DNA of 64,000 bases from Nymphaea colorata (taxonomy: Eukaryota > Streptophyta > Magnoliopsida > Nymphaeales > Nymphaeaceae), in NCBI RefSeq assembly GCF_008831285.2, contig NC_045138.2, positions 4,741,205 through 4,805,204 of the forward strand, written 5' to 3'. The notes under the pieces were generated by a model. That model saw only the letters and a program-made list of their open reading frames with translations. It did no database searches and had not been told where the DNA came from. Shown in pieces: positions 47,251 through 59,539 of the stretch (within the stretch, counting starts at the first letter, position 1; every line of letters starts with the position of its first letter). Both the position numbers and the translations under genes were made by a program.

Positions 47251-49790
47251 ATGAGCGTCCACCACGGCTTGCTAGAGGCTGCCCACCAAATATTAGATGA
47301 AATGCCTAAAACGTTTGTTGTCCACTTGGAAACCATGATTTCAGATGTTGTTCAATTGCCAAAATGGGTAAAGCACGCATGTGGGTCGCAATATGTTGTA
47401 TACGCACGTGGCTCGGAATGTTGTATAATTCCCAATTGGGTAATCTATGCAAGTGCCGCCTCCCCTTAATCTGTATTGGATGTTCCTTGTGCTGATGACT
47501 TCCCGAAGCAAAATCTTGTCATGATTTAGCTTTCAAAGCAAATTCTCTGGCCGAAGCTTTCATGTAAATTTGTTTTTGTGAAGCAAATATTTTGAGCTTC
47601 GGTGCTACTGTGCTGTTTTGGGGTCTCTGTTTAAGACGCATATGTTTATGCCGGTGATAATCTGTGCCAGGTTTCCTGGTGTGGGAGTTGTCTAATAGAC
47701 ATGTGCGCAGCAGCGCAAAGTATGTGGTGTCTAAAGTGCATGATATCTATTTGAAAAATGCTTGAGCGAGGTTGTGTTATGGGGCCGGACCCATGGTCAT
47801 CTTATGGAAGAGCAATTATGATGTTGCAGTCGATCTGCGTTAAAGCTAATTCTGCATAAAAGATCGTCTTCTCGATTAGAACAGTGGAAGGGCAATGTAT
47901 TTGTGCTCAGTCTTGCAATGTGGAAGACTTCTTGCTTTGCATCTTTGAAAGAAGGATGCTGACCAGTGGTCCTCTGTTTGGAGAAGGCAGCTTCGAATTA
48001 CTGACCTGTATGGACGTGATGGCATGGGACAGCCTCGTTTGAGACTAGATGCTAGAGAAATAATTTTTAGAGAGGCCAAGCCAGCAGAAGATACAACTGA
48101 ATTGTTTAGGGAATGTTCTGTAATTGGCTTTTTTAAGGTTTGGAACTCTTACGATTGAAGCTTGCTGAATCCCTGTGCTCCTTCATTGTAGGCCAATATA
48201 GGGATAAACTTTGCTTTTAGGTTGTTTTCCTTGCTGTTGATTGACTCATTCTTTTCGAATAAAAGGGAGGGGACCTATCAACCCTAGCAGCTTTGCATTG
48301 GAGGTTGTGTTATGGAACAGTTTGCACAAATGCTGCGTTTAAGAAAATGCTGCTTGTTAAACAACGAATCCCCTTTTATCGGTGCAAGACAGGTTGTTAT
48401 CTAGTGAAGCCACATTGTCAACTGCAGTAGTTACATGTGTGTGCTCATGTTTAGTAATAGAATTCTTTTACTGGTTCATGCTTTGGTGCAAAATTTCACG
48501 AGTAGTCATTGTACATGATTGCTCAATTTCAGTTGGATGATCCAGGAGCCCACTTTTATGCTCTCATTACCATCTCTTTTCTGATTTTTGCAGATGATTT
48601 CACGCCTATTTGATTGGAAATGTTATCAGATTTACTGGATTTTTATGTCAATGCATCAGGAAATGCTAGACAGGATTTGCGGTGGCGTTGCCTCGCTCTC
48701 ACCTCTTTGATTTATAGGTGTAAAGAAGCTGGGAACGTTGGTGATACTGATGCACTTGAAACTTTGTTTAAAATGCCCAAATAGAATATGGCGTCACCGG
48801 CTGCTACTATTTGGTAGTGAACAGAGAATTGCTAGAAAATAAGCTGTATAGTTGTCTGTGGTGTTGAAAGCAAAACATGTTATTCAACGGTTTGCAGTAT
48901 TTCCAATTATTTTGCTGGCCTGAAATATAGTTCACGTAATGAACTGTAGGTATAAAACTGAAAACTTTGTGTGGTTGATGGAGGGCCACATATGGATCAG
49001 TCAAAAATGCCTTTCTGATATTTGAGAAAGAGGAGATTGAGTCCTGTGAGATGTATTGTAGGACATACTTGACTGGACCCTCGTTTATGGTTTTGGACTT
49101 TGGAGAAATGGTAGTAAGACATCAAGCTTTTAAAAGTATTTGATAGTTCTGTCCTAGTACTCTGAATATGGTCTGAAGTCAGGTTGCCACAGAGGAGGAT
49201 GACCTCCGAATCGTGAATGGAGCAGAAACAGATCTTGTCCTAATTTACTGCTTGAAGTCCTCTGTGGATGTAGTTGAAGGCAATAAAGGAAATTTGGAGG
49301 ACTATACTTGGTCATTGTTGGAGTTCTGGACAGCATAATATAGATTGCAGTTCTATGCGAACACTTCATTGGTTATCAAAGTTTGAACATGTCTGCAAGC
49401 AACAAAGCATGGATTAATTCCACATAAGAATCATTGGGCATGTATGGCTGTTGATCTTCATTAAACTGGTCATTTATGTGCATTGCAGAAGCTTACCAAC
49501 GTAAGCATAATTCTTTCGGATGCAATAATGCCTTCCCTGCTTAGTGCCTGCAAATTCATGGCAATCATGAGATAGGAAGCATGTGGCATCAATGCTTTAC
49601 TCAACATTAGGAACTCTTGCTACCAGGGGTTTTCTTGGATATGTCTCCAGAGCTTCAAAATTGTGCAAAGTTTTTAGAAGCAAGGAGTTTGAAAGGACAG
49701 TTCAGCTGGCATTCATCTGGCTTTACGTTGGAAGCTAAGTGCGTGCAGTCATGGAAAATATTTTATCCGGTCTTAAGTGGAAGTGGATAT
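47251..49790 (+). pseudogene. Decayed PPR gene (PLS type with E motif)
   Basis: Scattered plus-strand pieces in shifting frames follow the order of a PPR protein. 47251-47340 gives GLLEAAHQILDEMPK then VVHLETMISDVVQ. Around 48718-48820, CKEAGNVGDTDALETLFKMP then a stop and NMASPAATIW. Around 49070-49130, WTLVYGFGLWRNGSKTSSF. Around 49425-49560, NHWACMAVDL and later SLLSACKFMA, the E-motif landmarks (HYACMVDL, LLSACR-HGN). 49627 onward gives FLDMSPELQNCAKFLEARSL, like the VLLSNMYA-VAKVR end. Numerous stops and frameshifts exclude function. It is not obviously a recent copy of either intact PPR gene in this window. Confidence 0.55.
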
Positions 49791-49799
49791 GCATATCCT

Positions 49800-51506
49800 T
49801 AAAAGTTCTTGAAAAACAAAGAACCTGTATTGGATGGACTCTTCAATGTTCTTGAAACACGTAATTAGTTCTGGATGATTTTGGACGCTTGTTAGTTTGG
49901 ATAGTTGAGGTGAAGGTGTCATGTAACTGCTGCAATGTTTACTTAATGATTAGTTCCCAAATTTTTTCTGATGTCTGGCTTGCTTTCTATTGTATTTTAA
50001 AAGTTTCACCATGAAAGGTTTACCTGCAAGTTTGCCATTTCCATTCTGAAGGCATTCTTCATAAGCCCCATTTTGCTATAAGCTAAAAATGGGAGGCGAA
50101 TCTAGAACCTCATGCATTAACTTAAATTCTCCAAAATAAAGTAGAAAAACATTTGATTTTCATAAGCGCATTTCTAGCACTCGTGTTTATTTTATCTTTT
50201 GGTTCGTTAAATAGGTTAATGATTTAATACTTTCCCCTTCTGTAGACATCATGGTTCTGCAATTTTGTGACCATAATGAATCTTACAGAAGATATCATCT
50301 ACATGAAAAAATGACAGACACTTGGATATGTAGAACAATTACATAGAAACTCAGATTCAAAGTTCAAAGATACAAAAATAGTCAGCTTCCAGCTTCTGAC
50401 AAAGTGTGCTTCCAAGAATATGCAAAAGTTTTTGTTAACCATGGTGCGGTTCATGTCCAGTCCAATATATTGAATAGAGAATATTACTTTAGGTTAGTGC
50501 TATGCCTTTTATGTTTTTATCTTTTGGACTGATAATAAACTTTGAGAGCCATTTACCTGCATCACATCTATCTGGAGGTCATGCTGTAGAAGTCCAGATT
50601 ATTTTATGGGCACAGGTATCTTTAGACAGGCGAAGAACTATATAGCAGTTATCAGACGATGGATCAATTTAATTTATATAAAATGTATAACAGAGATGCA
50701 TCCATATAGATAGTGAGAACGCATGTCAGACTGGGTAAGGCACTGAACTTCTCCTTACACGACCTTCCAAGAGGGTACATGTGATGTTTCCAGAAGGTAC
50801 ATATGTATATATACACTTCAAAAGCACAATGTGCACGGTTGGAATAATACATCGAAGAAATCTAGTACATTTTGGCTGAATATAATATCTATTCTGGCAG
50901 AGGGTTATACAAGGGGTATCAAGTTTGAATATCTTATTGAGTCTTTTCTCCCCTATGGCAACAAGAACATAGAAGGAAAATAAATGCTGGCGGCCAGCTA
51001 AGTTTATTGATTTTCTCTTCATAATTTTCCATTTGTCCCTTCGAATTTCATAGGTTCAAGTTATTTTAATTATGTCAAGGATGTGAATTTCCAACATTCC
51101 ATATCTCAAGGATCTTTCAGTTTCCTATATAAGTGAAGGTTTAGCCCTAAATTCTTGTCACAGTTGGTCATGTGAGACTGAGGAATTCCAGTACATGTCA
51201 ACTTCGGCATACTCGGTGTGTTTGGTCGGCTAGCAAAATATGTCTTCTGATGATCTCTAGATTTTTCTGCAGAGCATGATTTACGATGCTTAAGCAAATG
51301 ATTACACATCCAAGGAAATGAGGCTCTGTAACTAGGAATCATGGTGAGTGGTTAGAGTAAATGCTATAAACAGCACAATTTTTTTATCAAAATGATATAA
51401 GAAAAGCAGAGTAGCTTACATATTCCAAACATACACAAGTTAGGTGGAATTTCGTCATTTGTGACTTGCTTTATTACATTTTCTGATGGTTTCAAGGAAG
51501 AACAAG
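49800..51506. other. Intergenic, 3' of the ABCG gene
   Basis: No gene supported; short minus frames at 50664-51342 lack known motifs. The part next to 51506 should include the 3' UTR of the minus-strand ABCG gene. Confidence 0.5.
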
Positions 51507-53381
51507 TCAGACTAAAAGCTGCTTTAGGCTGCCATGAGAGCACCTGCATCTGAGGATGATGTAGGAAAAGAATCTGTAGGCTACTATGAAGCAGATCATG
51601 TACATCACGCTCCTCCATCTGTCTGCCTCTCCAAGGCCTTGCCCTTTAAGCACATCCTCACCAGTCATCAAGCATCTACCAAACTTGTAACCCAGGCATC
51701 CCTTCCAAGACGAAAATTCATTTACCATGAATGCTTCAAATGGATACTTGAACAGAGAAATGTAATGCATGAAGATCCAGTATCTTGGTATTTGATCCTT
51801 CGATATAAAGTATCCAGAAAACAGAAAAAATGATCCCATGACACCTGCAATCACTGAATTCCCAATGATGAAATTTGAAGCCAAAGCACTGAAGCACGCA
51901 ACAACAGAATTTGCGGTATACAAAACTAGCCAGATTATCAAAACAAAGTAGAGGAAAGCTGAGAAGCTCCTAGTCAGACCCACAAGCCAATATAGTGGAA
52001 TGGAGAACAGCAATGCCAAGATGAGCAGAAATGGCAGAAAAACTAATCCATTTGCAATTACGTACGATGATATCCTGTAGCTACCGGATGAAATCTCTTT
52101 CATTAGGATCTCTCTTTCCTGCAAGAAGATTGGTAGAGCTTCTGTTGTGCAGGATAGCAGGAAAGTTAAAATGAAAGCAAACAGGCCTATTCTTTCTTGC
52201 TGACCGGTTATGCTTCGGTTGAGATCATGAAAGATGGTCCCCAGAACCAAACCGGCTATTAACATTTGCAAAGTCCGCACGGCAAAAAGCTCCTTTGTTC
52301 TAAATGTGCTTTTGGCGAATCGCTCCATAAGGATAATAATCTCCTTGATCCTCGAATTGGCACATATCCATTCAGAACTAAATCCTCCACCCTCATCAAA
52401 GCTTCCCTCGACTGCTTTGTTCAGTCGGAACAGCTGCTGTAGCGTCCCTTTATTCCTAGCTTCTTCATATTGGTATTGAGGAAGTTGTTTGCGAATATCA
52501 TCAACTGCATCAATTGCAAATTCAATTATGTTTACATGCATAGGAATCTCCAAACCTGCTGATACCAAATGATTTTGGAGCTGCTGTGTGGTGCCATGAT
52601 GGAGCACTGACCCATTGGCCAATAGCAGGACAGAATTGAAAAGCTTTATGATCTTGAATCCTGGTTGGTGAATGCTTAGAATTACTGTCCTGCCATGAAT
52701 CTCGGCCATGAGCTTAAGCATATCAATGATCTGCAGAGCTGATGTGCTGTCCAAGCCAGATGTGGGCTCGTCCAGCAAAAGCACTGCAGGATCATGGATG
52801 ACATCAACACCTATCGAGACACGTCTTCTTTCTCCACCGGAGATGCCTCTGATCTTCTCATTGCCAATTCGTGAATGTGCAATGTGTTCCAAGCCGAGTT
52901 CCTTAATCAGAGATTCAACTTTATCAACCCGTTCCGAGTAGGGGAGCTTCAGTTTGAGCCTAGCACTGAACAAGAGTGTTTCTTCAACTGTTAGGAGTGG
53001 AAACAAAGTGTCTTTCTGTGTCACATACCCAGAAATCTTCTTGAACAGGATCCTGTCAATTGGTTTCTGGTTGACTAATATGTTTGATGTTTGTGGAATG
53101 ATCCGTCCTGCTAAGATCTCAAGGAGACTGGATTTTCCGGCGCCGCTAGGCCCAACAATGGCAAGTATCTCCCATGGCCTTGCTCTGCAGCTCACATTCT
53201 TCAGAACATGTTTAGCCCTCTTAACCATCCCAACTTTTTGTTCCTCATCTACTGGATTTGGTGAGCTGAGCTCCTCTTCTCTGCTCCATATCCTGAAAGG
53301 GTGGCTTGTTTTCTCCACATCTACCTTGTAGTTGATACATTTGGCTTCTATTTCACAGCCCTTCTTCATCACGGATTCCAT
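51507..53381 (-). CDS. ABCG5: ABC transporter G family member 5-like (half-size, WBC type)
   Basis: A single 624-residue exon runs from ATG 53381 to the stop at 51507. The nucleotide-binding domain is N-terminal, as in the ABCG subfamily: Walker A GPSGAGKSS at about 77-85, Q-loop at Gln122, signature ISGGERRR at about 180-187, Walker B VLLLDEPTSGLDS at about 200-212, H-loop His238. An ABC2-type membrane domain with about six helices fills residues 370-610 (FAFILTFLLSCTTEALPIFL, SGSYRISSYVIANGLVFLPF, GSFFLFSGYFISKDQIPRYW). The start MESVMKKGCEIEAKCINY and the end ILRCRCSHGSLKQLL match, from memory, Arabidopsis ABCG5 (At2g13610) rather than ABCG10. Half transporters dimerise in the plasma membrane; ABCG5 has been linked to cuticle formation. 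All catalytic motifs are intact. Confidence 0.94.
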   Translation of the reverse strand: MESVMKKGCEIEAKCINYKVDVEKTSHPFRIWSREEELSSPNPVDEEQKVGMVKRAKHVLKNVSCRARPWEILAIVGPSGAGKSSLLEILAGRIIPQTSNILVNQKPIDRILFKKISGYVTQKDTLFPLLTVEETLLFSARLKLKLPYSERVDKVESLIKELGLEHIAHSRIGNEKIRGISGGERRRVSIGVDVIHDPAVLLLDEPTSGLDSTSALQIIDMLKLMAEIHGRTVILSIHQPGFKIIKLFNSVLLLANGSVLHHGTTQQLQNHLVSAGLEIPMHVNIIEFAIDAVDDIRKQLPQYQYEEARNKGTLQQLFRLNKAVEGSFDEGGGFSSEWICANSRIKEIIILMERFAKSTFRTKELFAVRTLQMLIAGLVLGTIFHDLNRSITGQQERIGLFAFILTFLLSCTTEALPIFLQEREILMKEISSGSYRISSYVIANGLVFLPFLLILALLFSIPLYWLVGLTRSFSAFLYFVLIIWLVLYTANSVVACFSALASNFIIGNSVIAGVMGSFFLFSGYFISKDQIPRYWIFMHYISLFKYPFEAFMVNEFSSWKGCLGYKFGRCLMTGEDVLKGQGLGEADRWRSVMYMICFIVAYRFFSYIILRCRCSHGSLKQLLV

Positions 53382-53433
53382 CTCTAGTGATCTCTGCTAT
53401 GAATCTGCTTCTACTCTCACACGGACTGTATAA

Positions 53434-53443
53434 ATGATTTATA
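53434..53443 (-). promoter_or_regulatory. Candidate TATA box of the ABCG5-like gene
   Basis: TATAAATCAT on the minus strand lies about 53-62 bases upstream of the start codon, a distance that would leave a very short leader. It is position-based only. Confidence 0.3.
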
Positions 53444-53550
53444 GAGGCAGACTGCTGAAATTATTAAAAGAAATCCTTGTTTCTTACTCACTCTTTTGAA
53501 CTTCTCCAAAACTAATATACGTTGGCTTGAGGCCCACTTTAAGAAAATGA

Positions 53551-53958
53551 CTAAATGCCCCTTTGTAAGCAAGTGGTATTCTCCTCCAATTCTAGAAAGC
53601 TTGTCTTATGTCTTGATATTGCATTTCTTTTTTTGCCTATTAACATTGTACTTGGAATTTTAGCTTGCTTACTGATCCAGTGATCCCAATTACCTGATTC
53701 AGTCGTTCTATCTTTCATAAGCAACCAACCTGTTGGCCGCTGGCTATTAAATGTTGGACTATTGTATAAAATATTGCATCTACATCTCTTTTCAGTTGGA
53801 TAGGCACCCGCATTCTGAATCACAGGCTTCTCTGGAAAGTTCTGACTGCCAATTGATTTTAGCTTATTGCTGTAGCCGTGCTTTTCTATCGGAAAAGAAA
53901 TAGGAATGTCCACAAAGTTCTGTTCATAGTAGCCACTCATATCGAAATCAGGATCCAC
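53551..53958 (-). CDS. Hypothetical 135-residue ORF upstream of ABCG5
   Basis: An ATG-started minus-strand frame of 135 codons, longer than most chance frames in this AT-rich DNA. It starts MDPDFDMSGYYEQNF and is polar and basic, with two CRC-type cysteines. No domain, signal peptide or membrane helix is visible. It lies head-to-tail with the ABCG gene, 170 bp upstream of its ATG, so it could be an upstream exon, a small gene or chance. Confidence 0.25.
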   Translation of the reverse strand: MDPDFDMSGYYEQNFVDIPISFPIEKHGYSNKLKSIGSQNFPEKPVIQNAGAYPTEKRCRCNILYNSPTFNSQRPTGWLLMKDRTTESGNWDHWISKQAKIPSTMLIGKKRNAISRHKTSFLELEENTTCLQRGI

Positions 53959-54047
53959 GAGCTATGGTTAGAAATTTGGATTGAAGCCCTTCCAAATGTG
54001 GATGAAGGTTTAAGGAGAAATATTAACCTGTTCGAGCTCTGTTTTGA

Positions 54048-54105
54048 AGTTTAAACTATTGGAGCTTTACTGTCTCAGTTTAAACCATTTGAACTTTACT
54101 GTCTT
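54048..54105. repeat. 29-bp tandem duplication
   Basis: AGTTTAAACTATTGGAGCTT (54048) and AGTTTAAACCATTTGAACTT (54077) start two 29-bp units. Confidence 0.8.
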
Positions 54106-54109
54106 GGTT

Positions 54110-55776
54110 ACATTCTGGTTCACTTCTCAGTTAGTCCAGCCCCTCAGAGAGACAGAGGAAGAGAGAGAGTGGTTGGTAATTTCACATGCAGTGTATCAGA
54201 CATTTCACATGTATGCTTGCATTATTTCCCACGAACGCGACAACAGAAGGCCATCTTCTCGAAGCACTAAACTACAAATACTCGAGTTGAAGGGGAAGGG
54301 CTACAACTTTCAAGAATTCATAACACGCAGGGCATTTCAGTCATTGACATTTTATGCAATATCCATTACACTCTAGCCCACTCCATGGTTCTCTTCTTGT
54401 CTCGAGGCACCCTCTGTCGACAATGAGATATTGTTGGTAGGAATTTTCTTCTTTCACATGGGCACCTTGGTCATCCCCTGAGAAGCATCTAGAATGTGCC
54501 ATGTGGAAAGAAGCCGGTGGCACGTCAGACGAAAAGTTGGTAGCTTGTGGTCAGGATTGCTCAAAAAGATTCTGGCAGCTATCCCAAGAAGCCTGTGGTT
54601 AAAATTTGAACTTGGGGTGCCAAATGCCCCATATTGGTTGATCATATTACTGTATTGCAACTCCCCACCTTGATTTTTTTATGCAGCTTCTGACTCCCTG
54701 AACTTCTTCTTCATGTGTTCAGGGCACAACTCTGTGATTCACTGTTCTGTTGTTAGATTTTTTTTTATGATATCAAACAAAATACTGAAGGGAACAGTAC
54801 TGAAACAACAATTGGTTGCAGGAGGAAGAAACAGTCAACTCATTGAGCCAATCGTATTGTTGCATGGAAATATCACTGTTGAATCCGTGGTTCAATGTGC
54901 TAGCTAGATGTAAGGTCTCACTCTTATACAAAACCTGGAGATCTTTAGGTTTGCATTACAAATTGTTTTATCTCAAAGAAAAAGAAGTTGTATCTGGTCG
55001 ATTGATTCGAGCAGCTGGACTGCAATGCTGGTTTATGTATTGGATCATGTTTTGTATCACACAAGGCATAAGTATCAGGGAACAGAAAAACTTGATCGAG
55101 CTACCACCAATCAAGTTGAAGAAGAATTTAGGAGTTTTAAGGAATGCCGCATGCCAAGTGATCAATCATTCTTGGTGATTTTGATCGAAAAATCAGTTCA
55201 AACTTCGAACTGCAGAAAAGGAAGCTTAGTGCAGTATCAACTCAGCATTGGATAGACACGTATGGCCTTTTTTTTATCATTTAGCATCAATGGTATTGGA
55301 TGAATGATGGTATAATATCATCTGGATTAACAAATAGAATCTTCTTTTTAGTTAAGCTGATCCATTTTACTTTCTGAGAATGAAGAAACTGTGGATGTTC
55401 GAGTGGTCTACCATCGATGGAGCATTCCTTGATCAGTTTCTATTGTGGGGATGGCATGGCAGAACTGTTATCCTGCTCCAGGAGGAGGATGTCATCGGGA
55501 TTTCGCAGTGGGCCCGTCTGACGTGGAGGACTTAGTGGTGTAGGAATGTGAAGTGGCAGGTACTGAGCTGAGGTGGCAGCGATTGCTTTGTGGTTAGTAC
55601 AAGAGGCAAATGGCCCGTGGGGACCACACCCCACTACTTTGCTTTGTTTCTGGGAAACCCGTGACCCTCTACGAGAGCCCGTGACTCTTTCCTCTCTCCC
55701 TCTCTTTTTTAAAGGATGGTATGGTCTGGAGCCCGTGAACGGTTTCATGCATGCATATAAATTATAAAAGTGAACT

Positions 55777-55779
<3 letters not shown>
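54110..55779. other. Intergenic
   Basis: No gene supported. Overlapping plus frames at 54713-55255 and a GC-richer patch at 55440-55760 contain no recognised domain. Confidence 0.45.

Positions 55780-55861
<82 letters not shown>
55780..55861. repeat. Composite (CT)n(TA)n microsatellite
   Basis: CT run to about 55826, then TA run; same composite form as at 24124, 25274 and 27239. Confidence 0.95.
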
Positions 55862-55865
<4 letters not shown>

Positions 55866-56008
55866 TTAAAAAATCTCTCCCTATCGATGTTGATTGGACA
55901 CTTTGGAATGTGAAATCACAGGTATCCTCCAGCTATAGAGAGGGAGAGACAGTACGTGGTGGAGAGGGAGAGAGACTGAGAGACTAGACGGTGGAGAAAG
56001 AGAGAGAG

Positions 56009-56293
56009 TTCACGGTGGTTTTGAACCATAGATCATTTACGTAGCTAACCCTTTGCCCTGTTTTGAGAGAGAGAGAGAGTAATGGTGGTTTTGGTGCACG
56101 AACCATTCTGAACCGTGAATCGCATATGAGAGAGAGTACATGGTGATTTTGGACCATGAATAGGTAGGTAGAGCCTACTCATTTCCCTGCGCAATGGTGG
56201 TTTTGGACCATGAATTATATAACAGAGAGAGTGTACATGGTGGTTTTTAACCATGAATGATATGTATAGCCTACTCTTTTCCTTGCTTTTCAC

Positions 56294-56345
<52 letters not shown>

Positions 56346-56390
56346 CATGGCTGTTTCTGAGCCATGAAAGATATGTGCGGCCTACCCATT
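56009..56390. repeat. Degenerate repeat array with ATGGTGGTTTTGGACCAT cores
   Basis: Six related units at about 56014, 56082, 56139, 56193, 56237 and 56346 carry a core of the form ATGGTGGTTTTGGACCATGA, itself a short inverted repeat (ATGGT...ACCAT). The units are spaced 45-110 bp apart and separated by GAGAGA runs and TAGCCTACTC-type words. The spacing varies because the GA runs differ in length. Confidence 0.75.
56296..56342. repeat. GA microsatellite
   Basis: Uninterrupted GA run inside the core array. Confidence 0.95.
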
Positions 56391-56682
56391 TTCTCTTTGT
56401 TCATATTGTAACTATTTATTTACTCAAAGGCTGCCTCATACTTCTCATCCATTAAGAACATAACTCCCCTTCTCGACTTCTCTGCAGGAAAACAGATAGA
56501 AATGAAAACAATGCAGATTCCAATAAACTATCTTAGCTCAAATTCCAAAAGAAAAAAAAAAATTCTTAAACAAGTGCTTTTAACATGTAAACAGCTGCCA
56601 GAATGATACAGCAAAAGAATTCGGGGGGCAGTAGCACTCCCTTTTCTCTCACGTTTAAAGGTTTAGCATATTCTTCTCAGTT

Positions 56683-56877
56683 TCACCTCTGCATGCAAGG
56701 GCAGGGAAAAGAGGAGCCCCATATGTCCTTTTCAAGTGTCCTCCATTGATCGAATGCAGAATAAGAAGAGCAAGCGGTTGAGGCCTCCGCTGCCTCTCCA
56801 ACAGCCCTCAACATCATTGAATGAAATTTGGCTTGGTAGGAAGATGTCCAGGGCACAGTACAGGCCGTCGTATTCAA
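56683..56877 (-). CDS. Hypothetical 64-residue ORF
   Basis: A minus-strand frame with coding-like composition (SYQAKFHSMMLRAVGEAAEA, then SAFDQWRTLEKDIWGS) in a slightly GC-richer patch. No domain recognised and no obvious splice partner; may be an exon or relic. Confidence 0.2.
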   Translation of the reverse strand: MNTTACTVPWTSSYQAKFHSMMLRAVGEAAEASTACSSYSAFDQWRTLEKDIWGSSFPCPCMQR

Positions 56878-56899
56878 CCTAACCCCATTGGATGATAGG

Positions 56900-58081
56900 C
56901 TGCATCGTTATCATATAATAATTAGCTCAACTTTTGTGTGTTGTCGATCATTGCATGATTGTTAGTAGAAAGCACCATGTTGTGACTACCAACTCGAAAG
57001 TTTAATTTACATGAATTGTGTAGGTAGCGTTTCATTCGGGTCTTAAGAAAGAACCATGATTCACAATGCACCAAAACTTCATAATTTTGGAAGTATTATC
57101 TTCCTGAATTCATGCCAAAAACAAAAAAAATGCAAGAGATTTACGTACAGTGCCCAACAAATTATAGTGTTACTAGAAGTTATATTTCATCAACCAATGC
57201 CTAGATAGAAAGAAGAGGGGGTGGGGCGGTAGGGGTGGCAAGAGAGAATTTCTTATGATATTGCTGGTATAATTCTAGTTTCTTGATAAAGTAATTTGTT
57301 TCAACCTCTAAAGGTGTGTTTGGATGATACCCTTAAACACTGCTTTTAAAGGTAAAATATTGTTTTGACATGTTGGAGGTCTAAAACTGGGTTTTGAAGA
57401 AACTCAATTTTGGATGTAAAACATCGTGTTAGTCTCGTTACCCAATATGTAAATCAAGTTTTTAAAACTAATTAAATGATGCAGGTAAGTGGTCAGTTCA
57501 TGTTTCAAATTCTCATGACATTAACTGGTGAGGGCCACTGTTGTACTTAAAACGGGGTGAGGGAGCACCCAATACCCCAAAATATGAGTTTTATCTTATG
57601 GAGGCAAAAGGTTGGGTGGGGGCTTTGGGTCTATTCTTGAAGCAATATTTTACTTTTCACCCAAGAAAATTATTTAATTGACATTTTTTAAAGTGAACTA
57701 AAATTTGTATAATTTTTTATTTTTAAAATTATATATATGTGTGTGTGTGTGAAAAATTGGTAAAAACTAACCACTTATGTCAACAATAAAAACCAAACCC
57801 AATGATTTTTTTGTTAAAAAACTATTTTAAATAAAATATAAACATCTTAATAATTAATATATTTATAAAAAGTGTTTGATATAGAACATGCTTTTATTCT
57901 AATTGTTTTAATGAAAATGGTTTTTTTTTTATTATCATGTCATGGGGCCATTCATTTTTCCTTATTAAAAAAACACCATTAAAGCACATCAACTCATTTT
58001 ACATCATATCAATAAGGTTGGATTGTAAAGAAAACATCTTAAATTTCAAAATCATCCTTGACTTAATTATCTGACTTTTAC

Positions 58082-58084
<3 letters not shown>
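56900..58084. other. Intergenic
   Basis: No gene seen. GGTGTGTTTGGATGATACC at 57313 resembles the start of MITE-like repeats also seen near 25437, but no matching end was found. Confidence 0.45.

Positions 58085-58125
<41 letters not shown>
58085..58125. repeat. TA microsatellite
   Basis: Uninterrupted TA run. Confidence 0.95.
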
Positions 58126-58127
<2 letters not shown>

Positions 58128-58559
58128 AAAAAGTGAAAAGCATATACATAATGTCTCTCAACATAAATATTATCTTTTATTAGAAAATAAACACATATAC
58201 TTTAAACATGGTGAGGCTCAGCAGTTGATAGAATTAGAATTAGCTCAGATATCCAAAATGAGAATAGGTCTGGCGAGTTCATAGGCTAGCCAGGTAGCTA
58301 GCAGATCTACGTGTGGCCACAAATCCTAGGCGGAATATCCTGGCCCCAGACTTTTTTCTTTTTTTGCTTGTTTTTTCGTTTAGAAATCGAAGAACTCCAG
58401 GATTCGACATTAAAAATTTGTGTCCCCCCGTGAACACCGTCTCTGAAATTTGATAATTCAAATCGGGCTGAAATCAGATTTGCTCTTTCCCCCTTTCTAA
58501 TTTCCAAAGGCATCAGTTCCCCATCATTTCAGATATATAATCCTTCTCACGTTTTACAT

Positions 58560-58560
<1 letters not shown>

Positions 58561-58596
<36 letters not shown>
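58561..58596. repeat. CT microsatellite
   Basis: CT dinucleotide run. Confidence 0.95.
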
Positions 58597-58598
<2 letters not shown>

Positions 58599-59156
58599 CC
58601 ACCACTCAAGAAAGACTGAAATTTTTATATAATAATTTGTCTAAAACATATATAGGGCTTGCTTTTGATGCTACAAAATGCTGTTCTCACCACACTTTAA
58701 CTTATGCGTTCATAACTTTTGTTTATATACAAAAAATTGAAATCTTACCTGCCAACTTTTTAAATGTGTTGACAAATTACTGTAGCAGTTTGATTATTTA
58801 ATGAAGAAACACCATTAGCAGTTTGAATCTGATCTCTCGCATTAGTGTCGATTCTTGCTGCTCTGTCCACATGAATATGGATCGGATTATTTGAATTTAT
58901 CTAAGATCTGAAAAAGAAAATCATGAAAACACAATGTAGCCTGATGTTTTCACATGGCCAGCCATTATAGAGAATTTGATCTTCATGGTTTTCACAAAAT
59001 TCTATAAAACTGAAGATTCAGTTCACTGATTTTCAAGTTTTATCTACGCATTTATGGTACCACCTTTTTTTAATATAAAGATAGACCACAGAAAAAATGC
59101 ACGAAAATGTTTTAAAATTAAGAAAGACACTGATTGGATCAATCCGAAGGCGTGTG

Positions 59157-59158
<2 letters not shown>

Positions 59159-59212
<54 letters not shown>
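59159..59212. repeat. TA microsatellite
   Basis: Uninterrupted TA run directly before the duplicated segment at 59216. Confidence 0.95.
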
Positions 59213-59215
<3 letters not shown>

Positions 59216-59530
59216 CTGTATAATTAATATTAAAGACCAAATCATGCATCATGTTTTCTTTGAAATAAGTAGGCCATTTGTGGAATCATCAAGCCTTTTG
59301 TTTATTGTGGGCCATCCAGTATAATATATGTCGGACATTTAAAATTCCGGACTATATATATATATATTTATAACTTTCAATAAACGTAGTTAAACTCATA
59401 TCCGTACATGTATGACGCATAATTGATACTAAAATCAAATGATGCATCATGTTTTCTTTGAAGCAAGCACGCTATTTAATGAATTATCAAACTTTTGTTC
59501 GTTCCGGCCATATTGTATTTGGAATCCTAT
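59216..59530. repeat. Diverged tandem duplication, period about 199 bp
   Basis: ATGCATCATGTTTTCTTTGA occurs at about 59244 and 59442 within a longer aligned block (TAATTRATAYTAAA before, CTATTT/CCATTT and ATCAAACTTTTGTT-like words after). Confidence 0.7.
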
Positions 59531-59539
59531 ATATACATA

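Noticed and set aside
52234-53331. Plus-strand frames of 77-125 codons
   Set aside because: Antisense shadows of the ABCG5-like gene.
51507-53381. Assignment to ABCG10
   Set aside because: The N-terminal CEIEA motif, PWEILAIVGPSGAGKSSLLEIL wording around Walker A and the ILRCRCS end fit ABCG5 better from memory.
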